Assembly: GCA_019746135.1 (NCBI GenBank)
Contig: JAIESI010000135.1
Span: 1-44,658, forward strand
DNA length: 44,658 bases
From: Xanthobacteraceae bacterium
GTDB lineage: Bacteria; Pseudomonadota; Alphaproteobacteria; Rhizobiales; Xanthobacteraceae
Direction: 5' to 3'
Part shown: piece after piece, positions 33,633-42,419 of the stretch
Layout: the number at the start of each line of letters is the position of its first letter
How positions within the stretch are numbered: the stretch's first letter is position 1
Translations under genes and position numbers: made by a program
The notes under the pieces: generated by a model
Seen by the model: only the letters and a program-made list of their open reading frames with translations
Told to the model about the DNA's origin: nothing
Databases searched by the model: none

Positions 33633-34739
33633 GTGACACAGTCAACGGTCGGCGCGGACCGGGCACCTGAAGGCTCCGGGAACGCCACTGCCGACATGCA
33701 CGTCTACGCCGGCACCGCCGGACACTCCGCGTGGTTCAGCGACGATCGCGGCGAGACATGGGTGCATCCGAACAGCCACTCCGGCATGTATCTCGAGCAG
33801 CGCGTGTGGTCGCTCGCAAGCCATGCCAAAACGCCCGGCCATCTGTTCGCCGGCACCGATGCAGGCGTGTTTCGCTGGAACGAAGCGCCGGCGCGCTGGA
33901 CGCATCTTCCGTCGCCGATGAACGACGTGTGGTCGATCGCGGTCGATCCGGCCGATCCCGATGTGCTGCTCGCGGGCACGCGGCCCGCCGCGTTCTATCG
34001 CTCCACCGATGCCGGCAGGACCTGGAAAGCCGTGACCCCGCCCGGCGTGATCCCGCTCTCCGACGTCAACGCCGGACCGACGCGGGTCACGCAGATCCTG
34101 TTCGATCCGGTCGACAGCGGCACGGTCTGGGCATCCATCGAGGTCGACGCCATTTACCGCAGCAGGGACCGCGGCGAGACCTGGGAGCGCAAAGACAAAG
34201 GTCTCGTTTCGGGCGATGTGCACGGACTTGCGGTGATGAAGCTGCCGACCGGCGGCAAGGCGCTGCTCGCCACCACCAATCGGGGCCTGCATCGCAGCGA
34301 GGACGACGGCGAGACCTTCGTGTTCCAGGACCTGCCCACGCCGTGGCCATACACGCGCGGCATAGCGCCGCGCCCCGACCATTCCGGGGTGGTCTTTCTC
34401 GCCAACGGCAATGGTCCGCCGGGCAATGACGGCTTCCTGCTGCGCTCGCGCGATTACGGCAGGACGTGGCAGGACGCGAAGCTGCCCGGCCCGCTGGAAA
34501 GCTCGGTCTGGTGTATCGCCACCAATGCCGACGATCCGATGCTGATTTTTGTCTGCACCAACCTCGGCGAGCTGTTTCGTTCGAACGACGGCGGCGAGAG
34601 CTTCACGCGCATGCCGCATGTGTTCGGCGAGCTGCGCGCGTTACACTGGCGCGAGCTGCCGCCGGGCACGCGCCAGGCAGCGCATTCGGTGACAAGGCCG
34701 GTGTTGAAGGCCAAGCAGATGGGCTGGGTGGCAGCATGA
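33633..34739 (+). CDS. Asp-box (BNR) beta-propeller protein
   Basis: A 368-residue protein made of Asp-box repeats, the S-x-D-x-G-x-T-W motif of sialidase/VPS10/Ycf48-like propellers. At least six are visible: SDDRGETW, STDAGRTW, SRDRGETW, SEDDGETF, SRDYGRTW and SNDGGESF. No signal peptide and no membrane segment, so cytoplasmic, unlike secreted sialidases; no sialidase Arg triad can be assigned. Start GTG 33633 has AGGAGGG (33621-33627) 5 nt before it; the frame is open far upstream through the Bug gene's antisense and that part is not real. Its stop overlaps the ATG of the racemase-like gene (ATGA), so they are translationally coupled. It may bind or act on the same substrate; function unknown. 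Confidence 0.88.
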   Translation: MTQSTVGADRAPEGSGNATADMHVYAGTAGHSAWFSDDRGETWVHPNSHSGMYLEQRVWSLASHAKTPGHLFAGTDAGVFRWNEAPARWTHLPSPMNDVWSIAVDPADPDVLLAGTRPAAFYRSTDAGRTWKAVTPPGVIPLSDVNAGPTRVTQILFDPVDSGTVWASIEVDAIYRSRDRGETWERKDKGLVSGDVHGLAVMKLPTGGKALLATTNRGLHRSEDDGETFVFQDLPTPWPYTRGIAPRPDHSGVVFLANGNGPPGNDGFLLRSRDYGRTWQDAKLPGPLESSVWCIATNADDPMLIFVCTNLGELFRSNDGGESFTRMPHVFGELRALHWRELPPGTRQAAHSVTRPVLKAKQMGWVAA

Positions 34740-35440
34740 GCACGAACACGGCGCGGCAGGCAGGCACTCCGCTCAAGGTCGGCCTGATGGTTCCGGCGAA
34801 CAACACGACCATGGAGGTCGAGCTTGCCGCTTGGCTGCCCGCGGGCTCGACCATCACGACGGTCAAGATTCCGCGCGGCCAGGGCCTGCTCACCCGCGAA
34901 ACGCTTCCGGCGTATCGCGACAGCGCCATTGCGCTGGCGCGCCGGCATTTCACCGACGGCAAGCACGATCTGATCGCCTATGGCTGCACCGCGGCGGGCT
35001 TCATTTCCGGTCCGGCCGGCGACGCCGAGCTGCAAGGCAAGCTCACGGAAGCCACCGGCTTGCCGGTGGTGACGACCGCGCGCGCGATGGTGAGCGCGCT
35101 CCAGCACGATGGCGCCAAACGCATTGCCGTGGTCACGCCCTATCATGATGCGGTGAACCAGCAGCTTGCGGCGTTTCTGGCTGACGGCGGGATCAGCGTG
35201 GCACGCATGGACACGTTCCGCGCGCCCGACGTGGTCGCGCTCGGCAGGATCACCGCCGACGAGGTGCGCGATCTCGCGCGCGCGACCATGGCGCCGGATT
35301 GCGACGCGATGTTCATCGGCTGCTCGCAACTGCCGACCCATGCCATCCTCGACGGCCTGCGGACCGAGTTCAAACGGCCCACCTGGTCGTCGATCTGTGC
35401 CACCGCCTGGGACGCGAAGCGCCTGCCGGTCGCGACCTGA
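34736..35440 (+). CDS. Asp/Glu racemase superfamily enzyme (maleate isomerase/arylmalonate decarboxylase-like)
   Basis: A 234-residue enzyme of the Asp/Glu racemase fold. Two cysteines sit at the places expected for the two-cysteine mechanism of maleate cis-trans isomerase: Cys84 in YGCTAAGF and Cys196 in IGCSQLPTH. The VGLMVPANNTTMEVEL start carries the conserved Asn residues. It could isomerise maleate-type diacids from ring cleavage, racemise, or decarboxylate arylmalonates. Start ATG 34736 overlaps the previous TGA by 4 nt. A Bug carboxylate receptor follows after 68 bp, which suits a dicarboxylate substrate. Confidence 0.87.
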   Translation: MSTNTARQAGTPLKVGLMVPANNTTMEVELAAWLPAGSTITTVKIPRGQGLLTRETLPAYRDSAIALARRHFTDGKHDLIAYGCTAAGFISGPAGDAELQGKLTEATGLPVVTTARAMVSALQHDGAKRIAVVTPYHDAVNQQLAAFLADGGISVARMDTFRAPDVVALGRITADEVRDLARATMAPDCDAMFIGCSQLPTHAILDGLRTEFKRPTWSSICATAWDAKRLPVAT

Positions 35441-35508
35441 CGCCAATTCTCCGGCCAAAAACCAAAACGCATCGCCGCCAGGCGGGCTGAACGACAAGGG
35501 AGGAAGAG

Positions 35509-36477
35509 ATGCGGATGTTGCGCGACGCATGGGCCGTCGTATTGCTTGGCGCGCTGGCACTACCGGCCGGCGCGCAAAATTTCCCGGACCGTCCGATCCG
35601 CCTCGTCGTCCCCTACGGCACAGGCGGCATCACCGACATCACCGCACGCATCGTCGCGCCGGCCATGGGCGACCAGCTCGGCCAGCAGGTGTACGTCGAC
35701 AATCGCCCCGGCGGGGCCGGCATGATCGGCTTCGGCGCGACCGCCGGCGCCCCTGCCGACGGCTATACGCTCGTGCTCGCCACCACGGCGCTCGCTGCCA
35801 ATCCGATTTTGTTCAAGTCCATTCCCTACGACGCGCGGAAAAGCTTTGCACCGATCAGCCTGGTCGGCGTGGTGCCGATGGTCGCGGTGGTGCCTGCGGC
35901 CTCACCGGCCAAAACGCTGAAAGAGATGGTCGAGCTCGCCCGGTCGAAGGGCGGCGAGACAAACTACGGCTCGGCGGGAAACGGCAGCGACAATCATCTC
36001 ACTGCGGAGCTGTTCAACCATCTCGCCGGCATCAAGGTGACCCATGTGCCCTATCGCGGCGGCGGGCAGGTGATGACCGATCTGGTGGCGGGCCGGCTGT
36101 CCTACGTGTTCGCCACGTTGCCGACCGCGCTGCCGTTCATCAGTGACGGACGGCTGCGTGCGCTGGCGACGACCGGACAGGAGCGGAGCAAGGCTCTGCC
36201 GGAGGTGCCGACCGTCGCGGAAGCAATGCTGCCCGGTTTCTCGCTTTATGCCTGGCTCGGCTTGTTCGGACCGGCCAATCTTCCGGCTCCCGTGCAGGAC
36301 AAGCTCAACAAGGCTGCGGTTGCGGGCCTCAATCAGCCTGAGACGGCGGAGCGCCTGCGCAAGATCGGCCTCGAGATCAAGGGCGGGGCGCCGCAGGAGC
36401 TCGGGGCGCATCTCGACCGCGAGCTCAATCGCTGGGCCGATCTCGCCAGGCACGTCAAGATCGAAGTCACGGAATAG
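35509..36477 (+). CDS. Bug (TctC-like) solute-binding protein
   Basis: A 322-residue TTT receptor with a Sec signal (AVVLLGALALPAGAQ, cleavage after AGA or AQ near residue 23) and the loop FPDRPIRLVVPYGTGGITD, then QQVYVDNRPGGAGM, YGSAGNGSDNHLTAEL and VPYRGGGQVMTD. Last gene of the operon beginning with the Asp-box gene; GGGAGGAAGAG precedes its ATG. The IclR gene converges with it, only 5 bp apart. Confidence 0.95.
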   Translation: MRMLRDAWAVVLLGALALPAGAQNFPDRPIRLVVPYGTGGITDITARIVAPAMGDQLGQQVYVDNRPGGAGMIGFGATAGAPADGYTLVLATTALAANPILFKSIPYDARKSFAPISLVGVVPMVAVVPAASPAKTLKEMVELARSKGGETNYGSAGNGSDNHLTAELFNHLAGIKVTHVPYRGGGQVMTDLVAGRLSYVFATLPTALPFISDGRLRALATTGQERSKALPEVPTVAEAMLPGFSLYAWLGLFGPANLPAPVQDKLNKAAVAGLNQPETAERLRKIGLEIKGGAPQELGAHLDRELNRWADLARHVKIEVTE

Positions 36478-36482
36478 ACGGT

Positions 36483-37304
36483 TCAGCCGACCGCGCGTGC
36501 CGGACGCGCGCCGCGCGGCTGCTCCTGCGCGATCAGGGTGCAGGCTTGCTTCGCCGCTGCAATGACCCGGTCCGCGAGCGCGGTGCGTTGCCTGGCGGGC
36601 ACCCGGTGCGCCTCGGCGGCGATGCCGAGGCTGCCGAGCACGCCGCCTTCGGCGTTGAACAGCGGCGCGGCGATGCCGAGGATCCCGGGTCGGAACTCGC
36701 CGATCGTCACGCTGTGCCCGGCTTCGCGAATGACGCGCAGCGCCGTGCGAAACGCGTCCCAGTCCGCGCCGAGGCCCGCGCCGGCGATCGCGGTGCGATG
36801 ACGCGCGAACAGCGCGCGCAACTGGTGCGGCGGCAGATGCGCCAGGATTGCTTTCGAGGCAGCGCCGGCGAACAGCGGCCGCCGCTGTCCGCGGCTGAAC
36901 AGCCCGGTCGGCGCGCCCGCCGCCGGCACGTCGTCGACGCACATCACCGTGCCGCTGAACAGCACGCACAGCAGCCCACTGTGGCCAGTGTCTCGCGCCA
37001 GGCGGCGCAGCGGCGGCCCGCCGCCGATGGCAACGGGGTCCGTAAGCCGCATGGTGCGATCGAGCTCGATGACGCGGGGGCCGAGCATCCAGGCCCCGCC
37101 GGCCACCGGCGTCAGCAGCCCGGCGTCCTGCAGCACCTTGATGTAGCGGTAGCATGTCGAGCGCGACGCGCCGGAATACCGGATCAGCTCCTCCGTGGAC
37201 CACGCCGGGGCCGTCGGGGTGAACACGTCCAGCAACGCCAGCATCTTTTCCAGGCTGCTCGCGCCGCGCTCTGAAGAAAATCCCGCCATGCTGGACAAGT
37301 TCAT
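36483..37304 (-). CDS. IclR family transcriptional regulator (second)
   Basis: A 273-residue IclR protein: winged helix LEKMLALLDVFTPTAPAWST, LIRYSGASRSTCYRYIKVLQ and a C-terminal effector domain ending in GVLGSLGIAAEAHRV. ATG 37304 or ATG 37289 (MAGFSSERG) could be the start. It is divergent from the solute-binding protein operon at 37424 and convergent with the Asp-box operon, so it may control either or both. An imperfect palindrome AAGTTCAT-ATC-ATGGTCTT (37297-37315) overlaps its own start codon. Confidence 0.92.
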   Translation of the reverse strand: MNLSSMAGFSSERGASSLEKMLALLDVFTPTAPAWSTEELIRYSGASRSTCYRYIKVLQDAGLLTPVAGGAWMLGPRVIELDRTMRLTDPVAIGGGPPLRRLARDTGHSGLLCVLFSGTVMCVDDVPAAGAPTGLFSRGQRRPLFAGAASKAILAHLPPHQLRALFARHRTAIAGAGLGADWDAFRTALRVIREAGHSVTIGEFRPGILGIAAPLFNAEGGVLGSLGIAAEAHRVPARQRTALADRVIAAAKQACTLIAQEQPRGARPARAVG

Positions 37305-37423
37305 ATCATGGTCTTAGCGTGCGCCAAACATCGGCGGGCGCCGCCGCAGGAGGAACCCCGAGCCATGCATGAATTGAGCGCGTTTCCGGCGCCTAGCGCA
37401 GCGGGTCGGCAGCCCGCAAACTG

Positions 37424-38365
37424 ATGTCGCGCCGGCGCCTGACCATATTTTCGGCGGCCGAGCGTCGCTATTGCGAGCCGCTGCTGCGCGGCTTCGCCGG
37501 ACATCATCCGGAGATCGATATCGATTTCGTGTTCGGCATCAGCACGGACCTGCATCGCCGCTTCCTGAATGACGAGGCCTCCGGCGCTCCGCCTGCGGAC
37601 CTGTTCTGGAGCAGCGCCATGGACCAGCAGATGAGCCTTGTGCTGGACGGCCATGCCCAGCCGCACGGCGTCAGGCACGGCCTGCCCGCGGGCGCGGCGT
37701 ATCGCGATCTGGCCGTTGCCACGACCTGCGAGCCGATTGTCACGCTCGCGCGCGACGTTGCGGCGCCTGCCGGCGCGCCCGCCGAGATTGCGGCACTGAT
37801 CCACAGCGACGTGGCGCGCTTTCGCGGACGCATTGCGGTGCCGGACATCGAGACCAATGGGCTCGGCTTCGTCGCCATGCTTTGGTGGGCGCTGAAGGAT
37901 CCGGCGTTCGACGGCTTTCTCGAGGCGCTGTTGCGGTGCGAGCCGCGTGCCGTGGGATCGGCGCCGGCGCTGATCGCGGCCATGGCAGGCGGTGCCGAGC
38001 TCGCGCTGCATCTGCTCGGTGCCTATGCGGAACGCGCGGTCGCAGCCGATCCGGCACTGACGGTTGCGCAGTCGGCGCTGCCGTCGATGGCGGTTGCCCG
38101 CGTTGCATTCATCCCGCGCCGCGCGGCCAATCCCGAAGCGGCATCGGTCTTCCTCGGTTACATGCTTTCGCCCGAAGGCCAAGCGGCGATCGGCGAGGCG
38201 GGTCTGTTCCCAATCAATGCACAGCAGGCGCGGCCGGTGACGCCGATCCCGCTGGGCGAAGACTTTTTCCGGCTGCTCGATCCGGCGTTTCGCGCCTCGG
38301 TCCTGACGCGCTGGCGCGCCGCCCTCGGCCGCACCCAAGATCAAAATCGGAGGAAACAAGCATGA
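37424..38365 (+). CDS. family 1 extracellular solute-binding protein fold without signal peptide
   Basis: A 313-residue protein with the Fe3+/FbpA-like periplasmic binding fold (LTIFSAAERRYCEPLLRGFA, then DLFWSSAMDQQMSLVLDGHA and PEAASVFLGYMLSPEGQAAI). The chain begins directly with the first beta strand (MSRRRLTIFSAAE); in the frame upstream there is a stop codon and no start that could supply a secretion signal. As encoded it is cytoplasmic. No ABC permease or ATPase is nearby. Its TGA overlaps the ATG of the next Bug gene. It may be a sensor or ligand carrier, or the signal was lost. Divergent from the IclR gene. Confidence 0.85.
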   Translation: MSRRRLTIFSAAERRYCEPLLRGFAGHHPEIDIDFVFGISTDLHRRFLNDEASGAPPADLFWSSAMDQQMSLVLDGHAQPHGVRHGLPAGAAYRDLAVATTCEPIVTLARDVAAPAGAPAEIAALIHSDVARFRGRIAVPDIETNGLGFVAMLWWALKDPAFDGFLEALLRCEPRAVGSAPALIAAMAGGAELALHLLGAYAERAVAADPALTVAQSALPSMAVARVAFIPRRAANPEAASVFLGYMLSPEGQAAIGEAGLFPINAQQARPVTPIPLGEDFFRLLDPAFRASVLTRWRAALGRTQDQNRRKQA

Positions 38366-39345
38366 CCGCCATCAATCGCCGTGCCCTGCTGCTCGGGGCT
38401 GCGCTCTCGCCGCTCATCGTCAGCGGCCGCGCCGCGGGCCAGGCCAACTGGCCGAACCAGGTGATCCGCATTGTCGTGCCGTTTGCGCCCGGCTCGTTCA
38501 CCGACGTGTCCGCCCGTCTCGTGGCGCAGGAGCTGACCGAGCAGCTCGGCCAGTCGGTCATCGTCGAGAACCGCGGCGGCGCGGGCGGCAACGCGGGGAC
38601 GCTCGCCGTCGTTCGCGCCGCACCGGACGGCTACACGCTGCTCCTGACCGACACCTCGTTGTCGATTGCGCCCGGCCTCTATGCGGCGAATCTGCCCTAC
38701 GATCCGATCAAGGATCTCGCGCAGATCAGCCGCATTGCCGATTCTCCGTCGATCCTGCTGCTGCGGCCGGGCCTCGGACCGAAGACGCTGGCCGAGCTCG
38801 TCGCCCTCGCCAAGCAGAAGCCGGGCGAGATCACCTTCGGCTCCGGTGGTCAGGGCTCGTCCGCGCATCTTGCCATGGAATTTCTGTTGAATGTCGCCGG
38901 GATCAAGGCGCTGCACGTGCCGTTCCGCGGCGTCGCGGCGGCCATCGCCGACGTCATCGCCGGCCGGGTCGACATGGCGATCGCCAGCCTTGCGTCCGGC
39001 GTCGCGCACGTGAAGGCCGGCACGCTGCTCGGCCTCGGCGTGTCGGGGAACAAACGCAGCGAGCTGTTGCCGGAGGTTCCGACCTTCGCCGAGGCGGGCC
39101 AGCCGCGCTACAACATGTCCTATTGGTGGGGCATTGCCGCGCCCGCCGGGACGCCGCGCCCGGTGGTCGAGCGGCTGCACCGCGAAATCGTCAAGGCATG
39201 CGGCCAGCCGCGCCTGCGCGAAGCGTTCCTCAAGAGCGCAGCGATCGCCGTCACCTCCACGCCGGAGGAAATGACCAAGTTCGTGACCGAAGAGATTGGC
39301 GTCTGGCGCAACGTGATCAAGAGCGCCAACGTCACCGTTCAGTAG
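38362..39345 (+). CDS. Bug (TctC-like) solute-binding protein
   Basis: A 327-residue TTT receptor. The signal is NRRALLLGAALSPLIVSG with cleavage near AAGQANWP, possibly Tat-dependent. The mature start is WPNQVIRIVVPFAPGSFTD, a slight variant of the PxRP motif (PNQV), followed by QSVIVENRGGAGGN, FGSGGQGSSAHLAMEF and VPFRGVAAAIAD. ATG 38362 overlaps the previous stop by 4 nt and has GGAGG 38349-38353. It is followed after 25 bp by the LigI-like amidohydrolase. Confidence 0.94.
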   Translation: MTAINRRALLLGAALSPLIVSGRAAGQANWPNQVIRIVVPFAPGSFTDVSARLVAQELTEQLGQSVIVENRGGAGGNAGTLAVVRAAPDGYTLLLTDTSLSIAPGLYAANLPYDPIKDLAQISRIADSPSILLLRPGLGPKTLAELVALAKQKPGEITFGSGGQGSSAHLAMEFLLNVAGIKALHVPFRGVAAAIADVIAGRVDMAIASLASGVAHVKAGTLLGLGVSGNKRSELLPEVPTFAEAGQPRYNMSYWWGIAAPAGTPRPVVERLHREIVKACGQPRLREAFLKSAAIAVTSTPEEMTKFVTEEIGVWRNVIKSANVTVQ

Positions 39346-39370
39346 CTCAGGGACAACAAGGAGAACAGCA

Positions 39371-40246
39371 TTGAGCCTCGAGAACGAGCCCGCGCCGGCA
39401 TTCCGCGCACCGTCCCAATCCTGCGACGCGCATTTTCATGTGTTCGGTCCGGCGGACAAATACCCGCACGGCGGCGTCAACGAAAAGCTGCGATACCAGC
39501 CGCCGCTGGCGCCGCTCTCGGACTACATGAAGCTTGCCGGCCATCTGGGCATGGAGCGGTTCGTGTTCGTGCAGCCGAGCGCCTACGGCCGCGACAACTC
39601 CTGTATGCTCGACGCCATGCGCGAGGTCGGCATCGCCCGCTGTCGCGGGGTCGTCGATGTTGACGAGGACGCGCCCGACAAGCTTCTCGCCGAGATGGAC
39701 AAGCTCGGCGTGCGTGCCGTGCGCATCAATCAATCACCGATCAAGCAGCCGGAGCCGGGCTTCGCCGAGAAGTGGGCCAAGCGGATCGAGCGCATCGATG
39801 CGCGATGCGCCGAGCTCGGCTGGCACGTCGACTTCCTCAACCCCGGCTGGCTGACCGAAGAATTGCTGCCGGTCTTCGCCAGGATGCGTTGCCCCTACAC
39901 GGTGGCGCATATGGGCATGTTCCTCGCCAAGGACGGACCGGGACAGCGCGGCTTTCAGAAGATGCTCGACGTGCTGCGTCACGGCGACGGCCGCATGTGG
40001 GTGAAATTCACCGGCACCTATCGCATGGGGACGCTTCCGGCCATGGCCGACACCTTGCCGATGGCCCGCGCGCTCATTGAAGCCGCGCCCGACCGGCTGA
40101 TCTGGGGCAGCGACTACCCGCATCTGTCGTTCGCGGACAAGGTCGGTTCGGTGCAGCTCTTCAACCTGCTGGCCGATTGGGCGCCGGACGAGGCCACGCG
40201 CAAACGCATCCTGGTGGACAATCCAGCGGCCCTGTACGGGTTCTGA
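39371..40246 (+). CDS. amidohydrolase family protein (2-pyrone-4,6-dicarboxylate hydrolase LigI-like)
   Basis: A 291-residue TIM-barrel hydrolase of the LigI/COG3618 group, which opens lactone rings such as 2-pyrone-4,6-dicarboxylate in lignin-derived aromatic catabolism. The metal and catalytic residues are visible: His21/His23 in CDAHFHVFG, His180 in VAHMGMF and Asp248 in WGSDYPHL. The start is TTG 39371 with AAGGAG 7 nt upstream. Paired with a carboxylate receptor upstream. The exact lactone is unknown. Confidence 0.92.
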   Translation: MSLENEPAPAFRAPSQSCDAHFHVFGPADKYPHGGVNEKLRYQPPLAPLSDYMKLAGHLGMERFVFVQPSAYGRDNSCMLDAMREVGIARCRGVVDVDEDAPDKLLAEMDKLGVRAVRINQSPIKQPEPGFAEKWAKRIERIDARCAELGWHVDFLNPGWLTEELLPVFARMRCPYTVAHMGMFLAKDGPGQRGFQKMLDVLRHGDGRMWVKFTGTYRMGTLPAMADTLPMARALIEAAPDRLIWGSDYPHLSFADKVGSVQLFNLLADWAPDEATRKRILVDNPAALYGF

Positions 40247-40355
40247 CGCATTGTCTTTACGGCGACGGCAGGGGACCAGGACGCCAGGCCGCAAATTGAA
40301 GGAGTTTCGGTGGGTGCCGCAGCACCCGCCTCCGCAGGCGATTTCGATCAACCTC

Positions 40356-41147
40356 TCAATCGTCGAGCGTTCCGCCAAAAGCCTTTTCGACCAGCGCGTC
40401 GAAGTCGCGCGGGGTCAGCTCTGTCGTTTGTGGCAGGTGCTCGGCGGCCTGGAAGCGCTGCAGCGCGAGGCGGCTGTTGTTGCCGAACAGGCCGTCCACG
40501 CCCCCCGGACGGTGACCGAGGAACGTCAGCGCCAGTTGAGCGATCCTGATCCTGATGTCGGGTGGGTCACCGTTGCTGAACGTGTTGAAGGCGGTTTCGA
40601 GCTTGTGCGGATATCCGTTCGCCTCGGCGTTCGGACCGTTGTAGCCGAGCGCGAAGGCGAGCCAGTTCCTGTCGCGCAGGTGATGACCGAGGTTGTTGCC
40701 GTCGATGAACTTGAACATGCCGAGCAGTTGGTTGCGCTCCGAGCCGACCATCTTGGCGACCATGTCCTCCACGTCTCTGAAGCCGGCGACACGAAAATTC
40801 GAGCCGAGAACCTGCCCCAGGCCCCATGAGGCGCTCTCGAGCGCAGCCTCGCGGTTGAGGCTGATCGCGACCGCGAGCCGATCGTATTGATGCGCCCTGC
40901 CGGCTCCGTAGCCGCCCGCTGTTGGATTGGATATGTCCGGATGGCTGTGGTCGAACCGGCCGTTCGTCGCGCGATGAAATTTGTGGCGCTCGAACAGGAT
41001 CTTCGGCCGGCGGTCGGGCTGATATCCGGCGCCCGAGCTCTCCACGTGGATGACGGCCCACATGGCGGCGTTGGGGATGCCGACAATGCCTCCGGCCTGA
41101 TCAAGGGCGTCTTGCGTCAACGGCTTGCTCAGTCCGGCGAAATCCAT
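40356..41147 (-). CDS. N-acetylmuramidase with C-terminal peptidoglycan-binding domain
   Basis: A 263-residue lytic enzyme: N-acetylmuramidase (DUF3380-type) domain at residues ~10-185 with catalytic Glu36 in HVESSGAGY, and a PG_binding_1 domain at ~195-255 (GVDGLFGNNSRLALQRFQAA). It would cut the glycan chain of peptidoglycan. It has no signal peptide from ATG 41147 (preceded by GAGGGGG, 8 nt spacing), as in phage endolysins that need a holin; none is present. ATG 41270 in frame gives an extra 41 residues without a signal character. It stands alone between two catabolic modules, so it may be a relic of a prophage or a domesticated enzyme. Confidence 0.9.
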   Translation of the reverse strand: MDFAGLSKPLTQDALDQAGGIVGIPNAAMWAVIHVESSGAGYQPDRRPKILFERHKFHRATNGRFDHSHPDISNPTAGGYGAGRAHQYDRLAVAISLNREAALESASWGLGQVLGSNFRVAGFRDVEDMVAKMVGSERNQLLGMFKFIDGNNLGHHLRDRNWLAFALGYNGPNAEANGYPHKLETAFNTFSNGDPPDIRIRIAQLALTFLGHRPGGVDGLFGNNSRLALQRFQAAEHLPQTTELTPRDFDALVEKAFGGTLDD

Positions 41148-41330
41148 CGCTGTCGCCCCCTCCACATCCCCACGGGCGCTTGCGAGTACACGCGCCGCCG
41201 CTTCATTCCTGCGGCCACTTAAAGTAGATTTGAATAGATCATTACACCTGCGATTGTGCAAGCGAGGCATGATCTCTTTGCGATATGATCGCCCGCCCGT
41301 TGTCAGCGACGGCCGAAGGATGAGGCGGCG

Positions 41331-42323
41331 ATGAGTGTCACACGGCGACAGTTGTTCCGGCGCGTCGCCGGTGGTGCCGCCCTGGCGGCCCTGCCGCAGA
41401 CGGCTTGGCCGCAAGCGAGTGGCGCGCAGGACTATCCGTCGCGGCCGGTGCGCTGGACGCTCGGCTACACGACGGGTGGCACGACCGACATCATCTCCCG
41501 CCTGGTGACGCAGCCGCTGACCGAACGGCTCGGCCAGCCGTTCGTCATCGAGCCGCGGCCCGGGGCGGGCACGAACCTCGCGACCGAGTTCGTCGCGCGC
41601 GCCGCGCCGGACGGCTACACGCTGCTGTTCGTCGGCGCGCCGAACGCGATCAATGCAACGCTCTATCCGAAGCTGAACTTCGAGTTCGTGCGCGACATTG
41701 CGCCGGTGGCCGCGATTGCCAGCGTGCCGATGGTGCTGATCGTGCATCCGTCGGTGCCGGCGGCGACGATCCCCGAGTTCGTCGCCTATGCCAAAGCCAA
41801 TCCCCAGAAGGTCAACATGGCCTCGTCGGGTGTCGGCACGACGCCGCATCTGGCGGGCGAGCTGTTCAAGATGATGGCCGGCGTCGAGTTCCAGCACGTG
41901 CCCTATCGCGGCGCGGCGCCCGCCATGACCGATCTGCTCGCCGGTCAGGTCCAGTTCTACTTTTCAACCACGCCGTCCTGCATCGAGCACATCAAGACCG
42001 GCCGCGTGCGCGGCCTTGCCGCGACCACAGCCGTCCGCCTCGAAGCGCTTCCCGAGCTGCCGACGATCGGCGAGTTCATCAAGGGCTATGAGGCCACCGC
42101 ATGGTACGGGCTCGGAGCGCCGCGCCAGACGCCGCGGCCGATCGTGGAAAAGCTCAACCGCGAGATCAACGCGGTGCTGGCCGAGCCCAGGATGAAGATG
42201 CGGTTCGACGAGCTCGGTTGCGTGCTGATCGCGGGCTCGCCCGACGAATTCGCCAAGCTGATCGCCGAGGAGACCGAGAAGTGGGGCAGGGTCGTCAAGT
42301 TCGCCGGCGTCCGTGCCGACTGA
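41331..42323 (+). CDS. Bug (TctC-like) solute-binding protein, Tat-type signal
   Basis: A 330-residue TTT receptor with a twin-arginine-like signal (VTRRQLFRRVAGGAALAA, cleavage near WPQASGAQD). The loop is YPSRPVRWTLGYTTGGTTD, then QPFVIEPRPGAGTN, MASSGVGTTPHLAGEL and VPYRGAAPAMTD. The ATG has GAGG 5 nt upstream. A TATGAT -10-like box occurs at 41283-41288 without a clear -35. It leads the CoA-transferase operon (96 bp gap), so the ligand may be the acid that is later activated with CoA. Confidence 0.95.
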   Translation: MSVTRRQLFRRVAGGAALAALPQTAWPQASGAQDYPSRPVRWTLGYTTGGTTDIISRLVTQPLTERLGQPFVIEPRPGAGTNLATEFVARAAPDGYTLLFVGAPNAINATLYPKLNFEFVRDIAPVAAIASVPMVLIVHPSVPAATIPEFVAYAKANPQKVNMASSGVGTTPHLAGELFKMMAGVEFQHVPYRGAAPAMTDLLAGQVQFYFSTTPSCIEHIKTGRVRGLAATTAVRLEALPELPTIGEFIKGYEATAWYGLGAPRQTPRPIVEKLNREINAVLAEPRMKMRFDELGCVLIAGSPDEFAKLIAEETEKWGRVVKFAGVRAD

Positions 42324-42419
42324 CCGGAGCGCCGGCAGAGGTGCCCGTGCACATTGACGTCCCGCTTGGCCGTGGCCGAGTATGCGGCTCTGACCGGATG
42401 TGGAAGGCGTAAATCCGCA

